NCBI GenBank assembly: GCA_947307505.1
Contig: CAMZJG010000002.1
Location: 1-20,939 of the forward strand
DNA from: an uncultured Clostridia bacterium
GTDB taxonomy: Bacteria; Bacillota_A; Clostridia; Oscillospirales; Oscillospiraceae
Direction of reading: 5' to 3'
Length of the DNA stretch: 20,939 bases
Under the pieces are notes generated by a model, which was given only the letters and a program-made list of their open reading frames with translations, was not told the origin of the DNA and made no database searches. A program made the position numbers and the translations under genes. Positions 6,889-16,596 of the stretch are shown in pieces (the stretch's first letter is position 1; the number at the start of each line of letters is the position of its first letter).

Positions 6889-7504
6889 AACGATCAAACC
6901 CATGGATATTGAAAAACGTAGCTTCGAGATCATCACGGAGCTCCTGGGGGACCGGAAACTGGATCCGGAGAACGAGCTGGTGATCAAGCGGGCCATCCAT
7001 ACCACCGCGGATTTCGACTATGCGGACAATCTGGTCTTTTCCCCCCATGCGGTGAAGCTGGGGATCGAAGCCCTGAAGGGGGGCTGCGATATCGTGACGG
7101 ATACCCAGATGGCCAAGTCCGGCATCAGCAAGGCCACCCTGGCGAAGCTGGGAGGGGAAGTCCACTGCTTCATGTCCGATCCGGACGTGGCGGCGGAAGC
7201 CAAGGCCAGGGGGGTCACCCGGGCCCTGGTGAGCATGGAAAAGGCCGCAAAACTGGGCAAACCCTGCATCTTCGCCATCGGCAACGCCCCCACCGCCCTC
7301 ATCCGCATCCGGGAGCTGATGGATTCGGGGGAGCTGAAGCCCGCCCTGGTGATCGGCGTTCCCGTGGGCTTCGTGAACGTGGTGGAGAGCAAGGAGCTGA
7401 TCATCGAGACGGACGTGCCCCATATCGTGGCCCGGGGGCGCAAGGGGGGCAGCAACGTGGCGGCGGCCATCGTAAACGCCCTGCTGTACCAGATCCTGCG
7501 GTGA
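6875..7504 (+). CDS. cbiC: Cobalt-precorrin-8 methylmutase
   Basis: Moves a methyl group from C11 to C12 of cobalt-precorrin-8 to make cobyrinate. The 209-residue protein starts with PMDIEKRSFEII and carries the catalytic His42 in IHTTADFDYA. It continues with the conserved GCDIVTDTQMAKSGI, the FAIGNAPTAL loop and VIGVPVGFVNVVESKE, all typical of CbiC/CobH. GGAGG (6864-6868) lies six bases before the ATG, inside the end of cbiA, so the 14-bp overlap is real and suggests translational coupling. Its stop codon overlaps the start of cbiD. Confidence 0.96.
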   Translation: MSMPETIKPMDIEKRSFEIITELLGDRKLDPENELVIKRAIHTTADFDYADNLVFSPHAVKLGIEALKGGCDIVTDTQMAKSGISKATLAKLGGEVHCFMSDPDVAAEAKARGVTRALVSMEKAAKLGKPCIFAIGNAPTALIRIRELMDSGELKPALVIGVPVGFVNVVESKELIIETDVPHIVARGRKGGSNVAAAIVNALLYQILR

Positions 7505-8634
7505 TGGACCAGTACGTCGTCAAGGACGGAAAGAAGCTGCGCATGGGCTATACCACCGGCTCCTGCGCCGCCGCCGCGGCCAAGGCTGCGGCCTGGATGC
7601 TCCTCACCGGCAAGCCCCTGGAGACCATCCGCCTCCTGACCCCCAAGGGCATCCCCCTGGAGCTGGAGGTGCTGGAGCGGGATATCTCCCCGGATATGGC
7701 CCGCTGCGCCATCCGGAAGGACAGCGGGGACGATCCGGACGTGACGGACAAGACCCTGATCTTCGCGGAGGTCCGCCGGACGGTCGAGCCCGGGGTCCTC
7801 ATCGACGGAGGGCCGGGGGTGGGCCGGGTCACCAAGCGGGGCCTGGATCAGCCCGTGGGGAACGCCGCCATCAACTCCGTTCCCCGGCAGATGATCCGGG
7901 AGAATCTGGAGGAGGTCATACGCCTGACGGACTGGACCGGAGGGCTGAGCGTGATCATTTCCGCTCCGGACGGGGAGCGGCTGGCGAAAAAGACCTTCAA
8001 TCCCCGGCTGGGGATCGTAGGGGGCATCTCCATCCTGGGCACCACCGGGATCGTGGAACCCATGAGCGAGACCGCCCTGGTGGAGACCATCCATGTGGAG
8101 CTGCGTCAGCGGCGGGAAACCGGGGCGGACTACGTGCTCATCACTCCCGGGAATTACGGCTCGGATTTCATCAAGGGCAGCCTGGGACTGCGGGACGGGA
8201 AGGAGACCCAGGTCTCCAACTTCATCGGAGACGGGATCGACCTCTGTCGGGAACTGGGCTTCCGGGGGTTCGTGCTGGTGGGCCACATCGGCAAGCTGGT
8301 GAAGATCGCCGGAAACATGCTGAACACCCATTCCAAGTACGGGGACTGCCGCATGGATATCATGGCGGCCTGCGGCGGGGCCTGCGGTCTGCGAGCCCCG
8401 CGCATCAAGGAGATGCTGGACTGCGCCGCCTGCGACGACGCCCTGCGCATCCTGCAGGAAGAGGGCATCTATGAAGAAACGTTAAAGCTGCTCACGGAGC
8501 GGATCGCGGGAAATCTGCGGCACCGGGCCGGGGAGGAGCTGGAGTCCGGGGTGCTGGTCTTCTCCAACGTATACGGCATACTGGGGGAGACGGAAAACGC
8601 CCGGGATCTGCTGAAAAAGGCAATGGAGGGATAA
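7504..8634 (+). CDS. cbiD: Cobalt-precorrin-5B C1-methyltransferase
   Basis: Methylates C1 of cobalt-precorrin-5B in the oxygen-independent pathway. Family marks are GYTTGSCAAAAAKAA near the N-terminus (from about residue 15), GPGVGRVTKRGLDQPVGNAAIN, GGISILGTTGIVEPMS, and GHIGKLVKIAGNMLNTHSKYGD, which matches the conserved C-terminal region. The length of 376 residues is normal. The ATG at 7504 shares its A with the TGA of cbiC (TGATG), a classic coupling junction; GTG at 7501 is one codon longer and cannot be excluded. There is no strong ribosome binding site, so translation probably depends on cbiC. CbiD marks the pathway as anaerobic. Confidence 0.95.
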   Translation: MDQYVVKDGKKLRMGYTTGSCAAAAAKAAAWMLLTGKPLETIRLLTPKGIPLELEVLERDISPDMARCAIRKDSGDDPDVTDKTLIFAEVRRTVEPGVLIDGGPGVGRVTKRGLDQPVGNAAINSVPRQMIRENLEEVIRLTDWTGGLSVIISAPDGERLAKKTFNPRLGIVGGISILGTTGIVEPMSETALVETIHVELRQRRETGADYVLITPGNYGSDFIKGSLGLRDGKETQVSNFIGDGIDLCRELGFRGFVLVGHIGKLVKIAGNMLNTHSKYGDCRMDIMAACGGACGLRAPRIKEMLDCAACDDALRILQEEGIYEETLKLLTERIAGNLRHRAGEELESGVLVFSNVYGILGETENARDLLKKAMEG

Positions 8635-8637
8635 ACG

Positions 8638-9393
8638 ATGGTGCATTTTGTTGGCGCGGGCAGCGGCGCCGTGGATCTGATCACGGTGCGGGGAGCGAAG
8701 CTCCTGGGGGAGGCCGACGTGGTGATCTACGCCGGGAGCCTGGTGAACCCGGATCTGCTGAACTACTGCAAGCCCGGCTGTGAGACCCATAACAGCGCGA
8801 AACTCACCCTGGAGGAGGTCGTGGACCTCATCAAGGCCGCCGAAGCCGCGGGGAAAACCACCGTACGGCTCCACACCGGGGATTCCAGCATCTACGGCGC
8901 GGTGCGGGAGCAGTTCGACGAGCTGGATAAGCTGGGGATCGAATACGACGTCTGCCCCGGGGTCAGCGCCTTCTGCGGCGCGGCAGCGGCTCTCCGGGCG
9001 GAATACACCCTGCCGGACGTGAGCCAGACCGTGATCATCACCCGGGCGGCAGGCCGGACCCCCGTGCCGGAGCGGGAGAGCATCCGCTCTCTGGCGGCCC
9101 ACGGCTCCACCATGGTCCTGTTCCTCTCCACCTCCCTGACGGAGAAGCTCCAGCGGGAGCTGCTGGCGGGAGGGTATAAGCCCGAGACCCCGGCGGCGGT
9201 GGTGTACAAGGCCACCTGGCCGGATCAGCGGGTCTTCCGCTGCACCGTGGGGACCCTGCACGAAACCGTCACAAAGAACAACCTGACCAAGACCAGCCTC
9301 ATCATCGTGGGAGGCTGCCTGGGGGATCAGTACGACCGGAGCCTTCTGTATGACCCGGGCTTCACCACGGAGTTCCGGGAGGCCAGCAAGTGA
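8638..9393 (+). CDS. cbiF: Cobalt-precorrin-4 C11-methyltransferase
   Basis: Adds the C11 methyl group from S-adenosylmethionine. The 251-residue protein shows the tetrapyrrole methylase fold: FVGAGSGAVDLITVRG at the N-terminus, DVVIYAGSLV, the TGDSSIYGAVREQ loop, CPGVSAFCGAAAAL, and VVYKATWPDQRVFRCTVG. YAGSLV and SSIYGA distinguish CbiF/CobM from sibling methylases. GGAGGG (8625-8630) gives good spacing to ATG 8638, three bases after the cbiD stop. The last four bases overlap the GTG start of cbiG. Confidence 0.95.
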   Translation: MVHFVGAGSGAVDLITVRGAKLLGEADVVIYAGSLVNPDLLNYCKPGCETHNSAKLTLEEVVDLIKAAEAAGKTTVRLHTGDSSIYGAVREQFDELDKLGIEYDVCPGVSAFCGAAAALRAEYTLPDVSQTVIITRAAGRTPVPERESIRSLAAHGSTMVLFLSTSLTEKLQRELLAGGYKPETPAAVVYKATWPDQRVFRCTVGTLHETVTKNNLTKTSLIIVGGCLGDQYDRSLLYDPGFTTEFREASK

Positions 9394-10409
9394 AGCTGGC
9401 CCTGTTCTGCTACAGCCGTCAGGGGCGGGACACCGCCTGCCGGGTGCTGGAGGCCTTCCCGGACTGGGAGGTACGGAAATTCGCCCCGGAGCGGTATGCG
9501 GAGGACGGCTTCCAGCCGCTGAAACGCCCGCCCAGACCCTTTTACGGGGAGCTCTTCCCCTGGGCGGACGCCATGGTCTTTGTGGGAGCCTGCGGCATCG
9601 CGGTGCGGGAGATCGCCCCCCATGTGCGCAGCAAGGCTACGGATCCCGCTGTGGTCAGCCTGGACGACCGGGGACAGTATGTCATCCCCCTCCTCTCCGG
9701 CCATATCGGCGGGGCCAACGCCCTGGCCCGGCGGCTGGCAGCCTTTTTGGGAGCCACGCCGGTGGTGACCACCGCCACGGATATCCACCACCGCTTTTCC
9801 GTGGACGATTGGGCCGCCCGGCAGGGGTGGGCCATCTCCAGTCTGGCCGCGGCCAAGGCTTACAGCGCCGCCATTCTGGAGCGGGATCTGCCGCTGGTGA
9901 GCGATTTTCCCATCCTGACGGAGCTGCCCAACGGGACCTACATCGGAGATACGGGGGACCTGGGCCTCTCCCTGAGCTGGTATAAAAAGGAGCCCTTCGG
10001 GAAGACCCTGCGACTCATCCCCCGGACCCTGCATCTGGGACTGGGCTGCCGCCGGGGCACTTCCAGGGAGGCCATCCGGGAGGCGGTGCGGGCGGTGCTG
10101 GACCGGGAGGGGATCGATCCCCGGGCCATCGGCAGGGCCGCGTCCATCGACCTGAAGAAGGACGAAGCCGGGCTGCTGGAATACTGCGAGGAGCTGCGGA
10201 TCGTCCCGGATTTCTACACGGCGGAGGAGCTCCGGGCCGTGCCCGGGGAGTTCACCGCCTCTCCCCTGGTGGAACGGGTCACGGGGGTGGACAACGTATG
10301 CGAGCGGGCCGCTCTCCTGGGGGCGGATACGCTGATCGTAAAAAAACAGGCTGCCGGGGGCGTCACCGTCGCCCTGGCGGCAGAAAATACGGAGGTGCGC
10401 TTTGGGTAA
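9390..10409 (+). CDS. cbiG: Cobalt-precorrin-5A hydrolase
   Basis: Opens the delta-lactone of cobalt-precorrin-5A and releases acetaldehyde, a step specific to the anaerobic pathway. The 339-residue protein has the conserved core FVGACGIAVREIAPHVRSK, then DPAVVSLDDRGQYVIPLLSGHIGGANALA and TTATDIHHRFSVDDWA. A linker leads to the C-terminal CbiG domain starting LHLGLGCRRGTSREAI. Both domains look complete. It starts at GTG 9390 within a GTGA overlap with cbiF and ends by overlapping cbiH by eight bases. Confidence 0.95.
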   Translation: MKLALFCYSRQGRDTACRVLEAFPDWEVRKFAPERYAEDGFQPLKRPPRPFYGELFPWADAMVFVGACGIAVREIAPHVRSKATDPAVVSLDDRGQYVIPLLSGHIGGANALARRLAAFLGATPVVTTATDIHHRFSVDDWAARQGWAISSLAAAKAYSAAILERDLPLVSDFPILTELPNGTYIGDTGDLGLSLSWYKKEPFGKTLRLIPRTLHLGLGCRRGTSREAIREAVRAVLDREGIDPRAIGRAASIDLKKDEAGLLEYCEELRIVPDFYTAEELRAVPGEFTASPLVERVTGVDNVCERAALLGADTLIVKKQAAGGVTVALAAENTEVRFG

Positions 10410-11133
10410 GCTGAGCGTTGTGGGCATCGGCCCCGGGGATTACGACAATATGACCGTCCGGGCAGACCGGGCGCTGAAAAACAGCCAGGTGATCGTGGGT
10501 TACTCGGTATACGTGGATCTGGTGAAGGATCGGTATCCCGGCAAGGAGTACCGCACCACCGCCATGACCCAGGAGGCGGACCGCTGCCGTCTGGCCCTGG
10601 ATCTGGCCCGGGAGGGCCGGGACGTGGCCATGGTCTGCTCCGGGGACAGCGGGATCTACGGCATGGCCGCCCTGATCTATGAGCTGCGGGGAGATTCCGA
10701 GGATCCGGAGGTGGAGGTCGTTCCCGGCCTCACCGCCGCCTGCAGCGGCGCAGCCCTCCTGGGAGCCCCCCTCACCCACGATTTTGCCGTCATCAGCCTT
10801 TCGGACCGGCTGACCCCCTGGGACAAGATCGCCGCCCGCCTGCGGGGAGCTGCCCAGGCGGACCTTTCCATCGTGCTGTACAACCCCGCCAGCCGGGGCA
10901 GACCGGACCATCTCCGCCGAGCCTGCGAGATCCTTCTGGAGACCCTTCCGGAGGACCGCCCCTGCGGCATCGCCCGGATGATCGGCCGGGAGGGGGAATC
11001 GGGCCGGGTCCTGACCCTGGGAGAGCTGCGGGATGCGGCGGTGGACATGTTCTGCACCGTCTTCATCGGCAACGCCCAGACCCGGGCGATGGGGGGCAGG
11101 CTCATCACCCCCAGAGGATACCGGGATGTATAA
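10402..11133 (+). CDS. cbiH: Cobalt-precorrin-3 C17-methyltransferase
   Basis: Methylates C17 with ring contraction of the tetrapyrrole. The 243-residue protein has the methylase signatures VVGIGPGDYDNMTVRA, VIVGYSVYVDLV, CSGDSGIYGMA, and VVPGLTAACSGAALLGAPLTHDF. SLSDRLTPWDKI is a strong CbiH/CobJ marker, as is VLYNPASRGRPDHL. The start is TTG 10402, with GGAGGTG (10391-10397) inside the end of cbiG, and the gene overlaps both neighbours by eight bases. There is no fused ferredoxin or CbiG domain, unlike some CbiH homologues. Confidence 0.95.
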   Translation: MGKLSVVGIGPGDYDNMTVRADRALKNSQVIVGYSVYVDLVKDRYPGKEYRTTAMTQEADRCRLALDLAREGRDVAMVCSGDSGIYGMAALIYELRGDSEDPEVEVVPGLTAACSGAALLGAPLTHDFAVISLSDRLTPWDKIAARLRGAAQADLSIVLYNPASRGRPDHLRRACEILLETLPEDRPCGIARMIGREGESGRVLTLGELRDAAVDMFCTVFIGNAQTRAMGGRLITPRGYRDV

Positions 11134-13114
11134 GGTCTGCGTATTCGCGGGCACCACGGAGGGGCGGGAGCTGATCCGCTTCCTCTGCGCCCAGGGGATC
11201 CGGGTCACCGCCTGTGTGGCCACGGAGTACGGGGAGACCCTCCTGGAGGAGGCGGAAACCCTCACGGTCTCCGCCGCCCGCCTGGATCGGGAGGACATGG
11301 CCGGACTGTTCCGCCGGGAAGGCTTCGATCTGGCGGTGGACGCCACCCATCCCTACGCCCCCATCGTAACGGAGAACATAGCCCGGGCCTGCGAGGAAAC
11401 GGGCACGGAATATCTGCGTCTCCTGCGCCCCGCCTCCGGCACGGCGGAGGAGGCGGTATACGTGCCGGACGTCCCCGCGGCGGCGGAATACCTGGCGGGG
11501 ACCCAGGGGAACATCCTCCTCACCACCGGCAGCAAGGAGCTGGGGCTGTTTTCCGGAATCCCGGAGTTTTCCGCCCGGGTCTACGCCCGGGTGCTGCCCA
11601 TGGAGTCCTCCCTGGAGGCCTGTGCCTCCGCGGGACTCCCCCCCGCTCACATCATCGCCATGCAGGGCCCTTTTTCCCGGGAACTGAACGTCTCTCTCCT
11701 CCGGGCGGTAGGCGCCGCCTGGCTGGTGACCAAGGACGGAGGGGGCGCCGGAGGATTTTCGGATAAGGCGGAAGCCGCCCGGGAAACCGGCGCCCGACTG
11801 GTGGTCATCGGCCGCCCGCCCCAGCGGGATGGTCTGGGCCTGGAGGAGACGGTGGATCTTCTCTGCGCCCGCTTCGGTCTGGATCCCCTCCCCTCCGTGA
11901 GTCTGGTGGGCATCGGCCCCGGAAGTCCGGGAAGCATGACCGGCGACGTCCGGAGGGCCATATCCGGGGCGGACTGCCTCATCGGCGCCGCCAGGATGCT
12001 GGAGGCCGCCGGGGAACCGGGAAAGGAAACATATGCCGCCATTGCCCCCAAAGCCATTGCGGATTATATCTTCTCCCACCGGGAGCTGCGCCGCTTCGCG
12101 GTGCTCATGTCCGGCGACGTGGGCTTTTTCAGCGGAGCGAAGAAGCTCCTGCCCCTGCTGGAGGGGCGCTGCCGTCTGGAGGTCCTGCCGGGGCTCAGCT
12201 CCCTGGTGACCCTCTGCGCCCGGCTGGGTACGGATTATACGGACGTAGTCCCTATGAGCCTCCACGGACGGGAGGGGGACCTGCCCTCCGCCCTCCGGGA
12301 CCATCCCCGGATCTTCGCCCTGGTGGGGGGAGAAAACGGCATGGCGGACCTGTGCCGCTCCCTGACCGCGGCAGGTCTGGGAAACGCCCGGGTGAGCGTG
12401 GGGGAACGCCTCAGCTACCCGGAGGAGAAGATCACTCTGGGCACGGCGGAGGAGCTGCAGAGCGGCCGCTTCGATTCCTTGAGCGCAGCCCTGGTGGAGG
12501 CGGACCTGCCTGCCCGGATCGTCAGTCCCGGCCTGCCGGACGGCGAATTCCTCCGGGGCGGCGGGGAGGACGGGGTAGTGCCCATGACCAAGAGCGAGGT
12601 CCGGGCCGTATCCCTTTCCAAGCTGCGGCTGACGGAGGACGCCCTGTGCTGGGACGTGGGCGCAGGCACCGGCTCCGTGGCGGTGGAAATGGCCCTTCTG
12701 GCCCGGAAGGGCAGGGTCTGGGCCATTGAAAAGCGATCCGACGCCATCGATCTGCTGCGGCAGAACAAGGAGAAATTCCGGCTGGGGAACCTGGAGATCG
12801 TGGAGGGCACGGCCCCGGCCGCCTGCCGGGAGCTTCCCGCTCCCACCCATGTGTTCATCGGCGGCAGCTCCGGCGGCATCCGGGAGATCCTCGCCCTGGC
12901 CCGGGAGAAGAATCCCCGGGTGCGGGTGGTGGCCACCGCCATCGCCCTGGAATCCGTGGGGGAACTCACCGCCTGTATGAAGGATCAGACCCTTTCGGAG
13001 GCGGAGACCGTCTGCCTCCAGGTCAGCCGGGGGAAGAAAGCCGGACCCTACCACCTGATGCTGGGGCAGAACCCGGTGTACATCTTCACCCTGCAGGGAG
13101 GAGAAACGGCTTGA
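11126..13114 (+). CDS. cbiJET: CbiJ-CbiE-CbiT three-domain fusion
   Basis: One 662-residue protein carries three pathway activities. Residues ~1-255 are cobalt-precorrin-6A reductase (CbiJ/CobK), with VFAGTTEGREL, DATHPYAPIVTENI, TTGSKEL and VTKDGGGAGG. Residues ~258-465 are the C5-methyltransferase CbiE, starting VSLVGIGPGSPG, with MSGDVGFFSGAKKL and PGLSSL. Residues ~470-662 are the C15-methyltransferase/decarboxylase CbiT, with GVVPMTKSEVRA and the SAM loop DVGAGTGSVAVEMA from Asp510, then HVFIGGSSGG. No stop or frameshift separates them. I chose ATG 11126 (AGAGGA upstream, 8-bp overlap with cbiH), since the longer open frame adds unrelated residues. CbiE-CbiT fusions are common; the added CbiJ is less so. 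The composite symbol is descriptive. Confidence 0.93.
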   Translation: MYKVCVFAGTTEGRELIRFLCAQGIRVTACVATEYGETLLEEAETLTVSAARLDREDMAGLFRREGFDLAVDATHPYAPIVTENIARACEETGTEYLRLLRPASGTAEEAVYVPDVPAAAEYLAGTQGNILLTTGSKELGLFSGIPEFSARVYARVLPMESSLEACASAGLPPAHIIAMQGPFSRELNVSLLRAVGAAWLVTKDGGGAGGFSDKAEAARETGARLVVIGRPPQRDGLGLEETVDLLCARFGLDPLPSVSLVGIGPGSPGSMTGDVRRAISGADCLIGAARMLEAAGEPGKETYAAIAPKAIADYIFSHRELRRFAVLMSGDVGFFSGAKKLLPLLEGRCRLEVLPGLSSLVTLCARLGTDYTDVVPMSLHGREGDLPSALRDHPRIFALVGGENGMADLCRSLTAAGLGNARVSVGERLSYPEEKITLGTAEELQSGRFDSLSAALVEADLPARIVSPGLPDGEFLRGGGEDGVVPMTKSEVRAVSLSKLRLTEDALCWDVGAGTGSVAVEMALLARKGRVWAIEKRSDAIDLLRQNKEKFRLGNLEIVEGTAPAACRELPAPTHVFIGGSSGGIREILALAREKNPRVRVVATAIALESVGELTACMKDQTLSEAETVCLQVSRGKKAGPYHLMLGQNPVYIFTLQGGETA

Positions 13115-14070
13115 AATTCACGGTTCTGGCCCTGATCCTGGGCTTCATCATCGACCTGATCGTGGGGGATCCCCACTCCATCCCCCATCCGGTGGTTTTC
13201 ATCGGCAAGCTCATCTCCCTGCTGGAAAAGGAGCTGCGGAAGCGGTTTCCCGCCACCGTATCCGGCGAGCGGGCCGCGGGAGCGGTCCTGTGGATCCTGG
13301 TGATCCTGGCGTCCTTCCTGGTCCCCTGGCTGGTGCTCCGGCTCTTCGGCTGGATCAGCCCCTGGCTCCGGCTCATCGCCGAATCCCTCATGTGCTGGCA
13401 GATCCTGGCCACCAAGTCCCTGCGGGTGGAGAGCATGAAGGTCTACACCGCCCTGGAGACCGGCACCCTGGACGACGCACGGAAAGCGGTGAGCATGATC
13501 GTGGGCCGGGATACGGAGACCCTGGACGACGCGGGCGTCACCCGGGCGGCGGTGGAGACCGTGGCGGAGAACTGCTCCGACGGGGTGGTGGCTCCCCTGC
13601 TCTTCCTGGCCCTGGGCGGCGCGCCTCTGGGCTTCCTGTACAAGGCGGTAAACACCATGGACTCCATGCTGGGGTACACGGAGCCGCCCTATACCAACAT
13701 CGGCCGGTATCCCGCGAAGCTGGACGACATGTTCAACTACATCCCCGCCCGGATCTCCGCCCTGCTCATGCTCCCGGCGGGCGTCCTGCTGGGGCTGGAT
13801 GGGAAGAACGGCTGGCGGATCTTCCGCCGGGACCGGTATAAGCACGCCAGTCCCAACTCTGCCCAGACGGAATCCATGTGCGCGGGGCTTCTCGGCCTGC
13901 GCCTGGCGGGAGACGCGGTCTACCACGGCGTGCTGCACAAGAAGGAATACATCGGCGATCCCCAGCGGGAGATCGTACACGGGGATATCCCCCTGGCCTG
14001 CCGCCTCATGACCCTGACGGCGGTGCTGGCCCTGATCCTGAGCTGTGTGATCCGATTCCTGATCACCTGA
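13111..14070 (+). CDS. cbiB: Adenosylcobinamide-phosphate synthase (membrane)
   Basis: Joins the aminopropanol arm to adenosylcobyric acid. The 319-residue membrane protein has the family start with [20 protein letters not shown], then [68 protein letters not shown], and [15 protein letters not shown]. Several hydrophobic spans are visible, including the C-terminal one. The start is TTG 13111, in a TTGA overlap with the previous stop, and GGAGGAG (13097-13103) lies seven bases upstream. It is followed closely by cobD, which makes its aminopropanol-phosphate substrate. Confidence 0.95.
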   Translation: MKFTVLALILGFIIDLIVGDPHSIPHPVVFIGKLISLLEKELRKRFPATVSGERAAGAVLWILVILASFLVPWLVLRLFGWISPWLRLIAESLMCWQILATKSLRVESMKVYTALETGTLDDARKAVSMIVGRDTETLDDAGVTRAAVETVAENCSDGVVAPLLFLALGGAPLGFLYKAVNTMDSMLGYTEPPYTNIGRYPAKLDDMFNYIPARISALLMLPAGVLLGLDGKNGWRIFRRDRYKHASPNSAQTESMCAGLLGLRLAGDAVYHGVLHKKEYIGDPQREIVHGDIPLACRLMTLTAVLALILSCVIRFLIT

Positions 14071-14078
14071 GGTAAAGT

Positions 14079-15128
14079 ATGCTTTATCGGAAGAAGAATC
14101 CCCACGGAGGCGCCGCCTACGAGGCGGGGGTCCTCCTGGATCTCAGCGCGAACACCAATCCCCTGGGCACTCCCCCCGCCGTGCTGGATGCGGTCCGGAG
14201 CGCCCTGGACCGGGTGCGGGATTACCCGGACCCCTACTGCCGGGAGCTGGTCGCCGCCATCGCCGCCCACGAGGAAGTTTCCCCCGACCGGGTCCTCTGC
14301 GGCAACGGGGCGGCGGAGCTGATCTACGCCTATGCCGAAGCCGCCCGCCCGAAAACGGCGGTGGAGACCGCCCCCACCTTTTCGGAGTATTCCGAAGGGC
14401 TGGCGCGTCAGGGCTGCCGAATGGACCGGTATCCTCTGCGGGAGGAAAACGGCTTCCTCCCCGACGAGGGCATCCTGACCTTTCTGGAGGAAAAGAGACC
14501 GGAGGCGGTATTCCTCTGCACCCCCAACAATCCCACGGGGCGGCTCTTTCCCCCCGCCCTCATGGACCGGGTGATCGCCCTGTGCCGGGAGCTGGGATCC
14601 CGTCTCTTTGTGGACGAATGCTTCCTGGACCTGTCCGAAGGGGGGACGAGCCTGCGTTCCCGGCTGGAGGAATGGCCCGGGCTTTTCCTGCTGAAGGCTT
14701 TTACCAAGAGCTACGGCATGGCGGGCCTGCGCCTGGGATACTGCCTCACGGCGGACGGGGATCTGCTGGAGCGCATGAGCGCCTGCAGCCAGCCCTGGAA
14801 CGTATCCGTGCCCGCCCAGGCGGCGGGGATCGCCGCCCTGGGACAGAAGGAGTTTCTGGATCGGGCCAGGGCCGTCATCCGGGAGGAAAAACCCCGGCTG
14901 AAGGCGGGGCTGGAAGAACTGGGATGCCGGGTCTGTCCCTCGGACGCCAACTATCTGCTCTTCCGGGGACCGGAGGAGCTGGGGGAAAAACTGCTGCGGC
15001 GGGGGATCGCCCTGCGCAGCTGCGCGAATTACCACGGTCTCGGCCCCGGCTGGTACCGCACGGCGGTGCGCACCCGGGAGGAGAACGAACGTCTTTTGGC
15101 CGCCATGAAGTCGGCCGGAGAGGAGTAA
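14079..15128 (+). CDS. cobD: Threonine-phosphate decarboxylase (PLP enzyme)
   Basis: Makes (R)-1-amino-2-propanol phosphate from threonine phosphate for the nucleotide-loop arm. The 349-residue fold-type I PLP enzyme has [12 protein letters not shown] at the N-terminus, [36 protein letters not shown], and the PLP-binding Lys210 in [15 protein letters not shown]. CobD and histidinol-phosphate aminotransferase are sister families; the cobalamin context and position after cbiB decide for CobD. It lacks the C-terminal zinc-binding extension found in some clostridial homologues. The start is ATG 14079, eight bases after cbiB, with a short GAGG site. The L-threonine kinase that would supply its substrate is not in the window. 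Confidence 0.92.
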   Translation: MLYRKKNPHGGAAYEAGVLLDLSANTNPLGTPPAVLDAVRSALDRVRDYPDPYCRELVAAIAAHEEVSPDRVLCGNGAAELIYAYAEAARPKTAVETAPTFSEYSEGLARQGCRMDRYPLREENGFLPDEGILTFLEEKRPEAVFLCTPNNPTGRLFPPALMDRVIALCRELGSRLFVDECFLDLSEGGTSLRSRLEEWPGLFLLKAFTKSYGMAGLRLGYCLTADGDLLERMSACSQPWNVSVPAQAAGIAALGQKEFLDRARAVIREEKPRLKAGLEELGCRVCPSDANYLLFRGPEELGEKLLRRGIALRSCANYHGLGPGWYRTAVRTREENERLLAAMKSAGEE

Positions 15129-15130
15129 GC

Positions 15131-16594
15131 ATGGCAAAGAGCATCATGATCCAGGGAACCATGTCCAACGCGGGCAAGAGCCTGCTGGCGGCGGGCCTCT
15201 GCCGCATTTTCCGGCAGGATGGGCTGCGGGTGGCCCCCTTCAAGAGCCAGAACATGGCCCTGAACTCCTTCATCACCAAGGCCGGCGGCGAAATGGGCCG
15301 GGCCCAGGTGGTCCAGGCGGAGGCGGCGGGGATCGACCCGGACGTGCGCATGAACCCCATCCTCCTGAAGCCCACCACGGACGTGGGGAGCCAGGTGATC
15401 GTCAACGGCGTGGCCCAGGGGAACATGCGGGCCATGGAGTATTACCGCCGGAAGCCGGAGTTCATCCCCGCCATCATGGAGGCCTACAACAGCCTGGCCG
15501 CGGACTTCGACGTGATCGTGATCGAAGGGGCGGGCAGCCCGGCGGAGATCAACCTGAAGAAGGACGATATCGTGAACATGGGCATGGCGAAGCTGGCGGA
15601 CGCCCCGGTGTTCCTGGTGGGGGACATCGACCGGGGCGGGGTCTTCGCCCAGCTCTACGGCACCGTGGCCCTGCTGGAGCCGGAGGAACGGGCCCGGATC
15701 AAGGGCACCATCGTGAACAAGTTCCGGGGAGACCGGGCTATTCTGGAGCCGGGGATCAAGATCCTGGAGGACCTGTGCGGCGTGCCCGTGGCGGGGGTCA
15801 TTCCCTACGTCCACCTGGATATCGACGATGAGGACAGCCTCTCCGAGCGCTTCGAGCGGAAGGAGGGGCGGCGGCTCCTGGACGTGGCGGTGATCCGCCT
15901 GCCCCGCATCTCCAACTTCACGGATTTCAGCCCCTTCGAGCGGTATGAGAACGTCTCTCTCCGGTATGTGGAAAAGGTGGCGGATCTGGAAAACCCGGAT
16001 ATGATCCTTCTCCCGGGCACCAAGAGCACCATCGCGGACCTGAAATGGCTGCGGCAGTGCGGTCTGGAGGCGGCGGTGCAGAAGGCGGCGGACGCCGGGA
16101 CCCTGGTCTTCGGGGTCTGCGGCGGGTATCAGATGCTGGGCCGCAGCGTATCCGACCCGGAGCAGGTGGAAGCCGCCGGGGACACGGAGATCCGGGGCAT
16201 GGGCCTCCTTCCCCTGGACACCATTTTCCGGGGCCAGAAGGTGCAGACCCAGACGGAAGGGGTCTTCTCCGGCGTGGAAGGCATGCTCCGGGAGCTGAAC
16301 GGCATGGCCTACCAGGGCTATGAGATCCACATGGGCCGCAGCGACGAGGCCCTGCCTCCCCTGGTGGGGAACGGCAACGTATACGGCAGCTATGTCCACG
16401 GGGTCTTCGACGCCCCGGGGATCTGCGATACGATCCTCAAAGCCCTGTGCGTCAGGAAGGGCATCGATTTTTCCGCCCTGGGCACCTTCGACATGACGGA
16501 GTACAAGGAGCGGCAGTATGATCTGCTGGCGGATACGGTGCGGAGCAATCTGGACATGGATCTGGTATACAGGGTCCTGAACCGGGAGGTCTGA
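15131..16594 (+). CDS. cbiP: Cobyric acid synthase
   Basis: Amidates side chains b, d, e and g of adenosylcobyrinate diamide, using glutamine and ATP. The 487-residue protein begins [17 protein letters not shown], the modified P-loop of the family, followed by [32 protein letters not shown] and [13 protein letters not shown]. The C-terminal glutaminase domain carries [11 protein letters not shown] and Cys330 in [19 protein letters not shown] and [12 protein letters not shown] follow. The frame is open far upstream inside cobD, but ATG 15131, two bases after the cobD stop and with AGAGGAG upstream, gives the standard N-terminus. Also called cobQ. Confidence 0.96.
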   Translation: MAKSIMIQGTMSNAGKSLLAAGLCRIFRQDGLRVAPFKSQNMALNSFITKAGGEMGRAQVVQAEAAGIDPDVRMNPILLKPTTDVGSQVIVNGVAQGNMRAMEYYRRKPEFIPAIMEAYNSLAADFDVIVIEGAGSPAEINLKKDDIVNMGMAKLADAPVFLVGDIDRGGVFAQLYGTVALLEPEERARIKGTIVNKFRGDRAILEPGIKILEDLCGVPVAGVIPYVHLDIDDEDSLSERFERKEGRRLLDVAVIRLPRISNFTDFSPFERYENVSLRYVEKVADLENPDMILLPGTKSTIADLKWLRQCGLEAAVQKAADAGTLVFGVCGGYQMLGRSVSDPEQVEAAGDTEIRGMGLLPLDTIFRGQKVQTQTEGVFSGVEGMLRELNGMAYQGYEIHMGRSDEALPPLVGNGNVYGSYVHGVFDAPGICDTILKALCVRKGIDFSALGTFDMTEYKERQYDLLADTVRSNLDMDLVYRVLNREV

Positions 16595-16596
16595 CC

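Noticed and set aside
11105..13054. 649-codon minus-strand open frame opposite cbiJET
   Set aside because: Low-complexity Gly/Ala/His composition and no ribosome binding site; the plus-strand frame has clear motifs from end to end.
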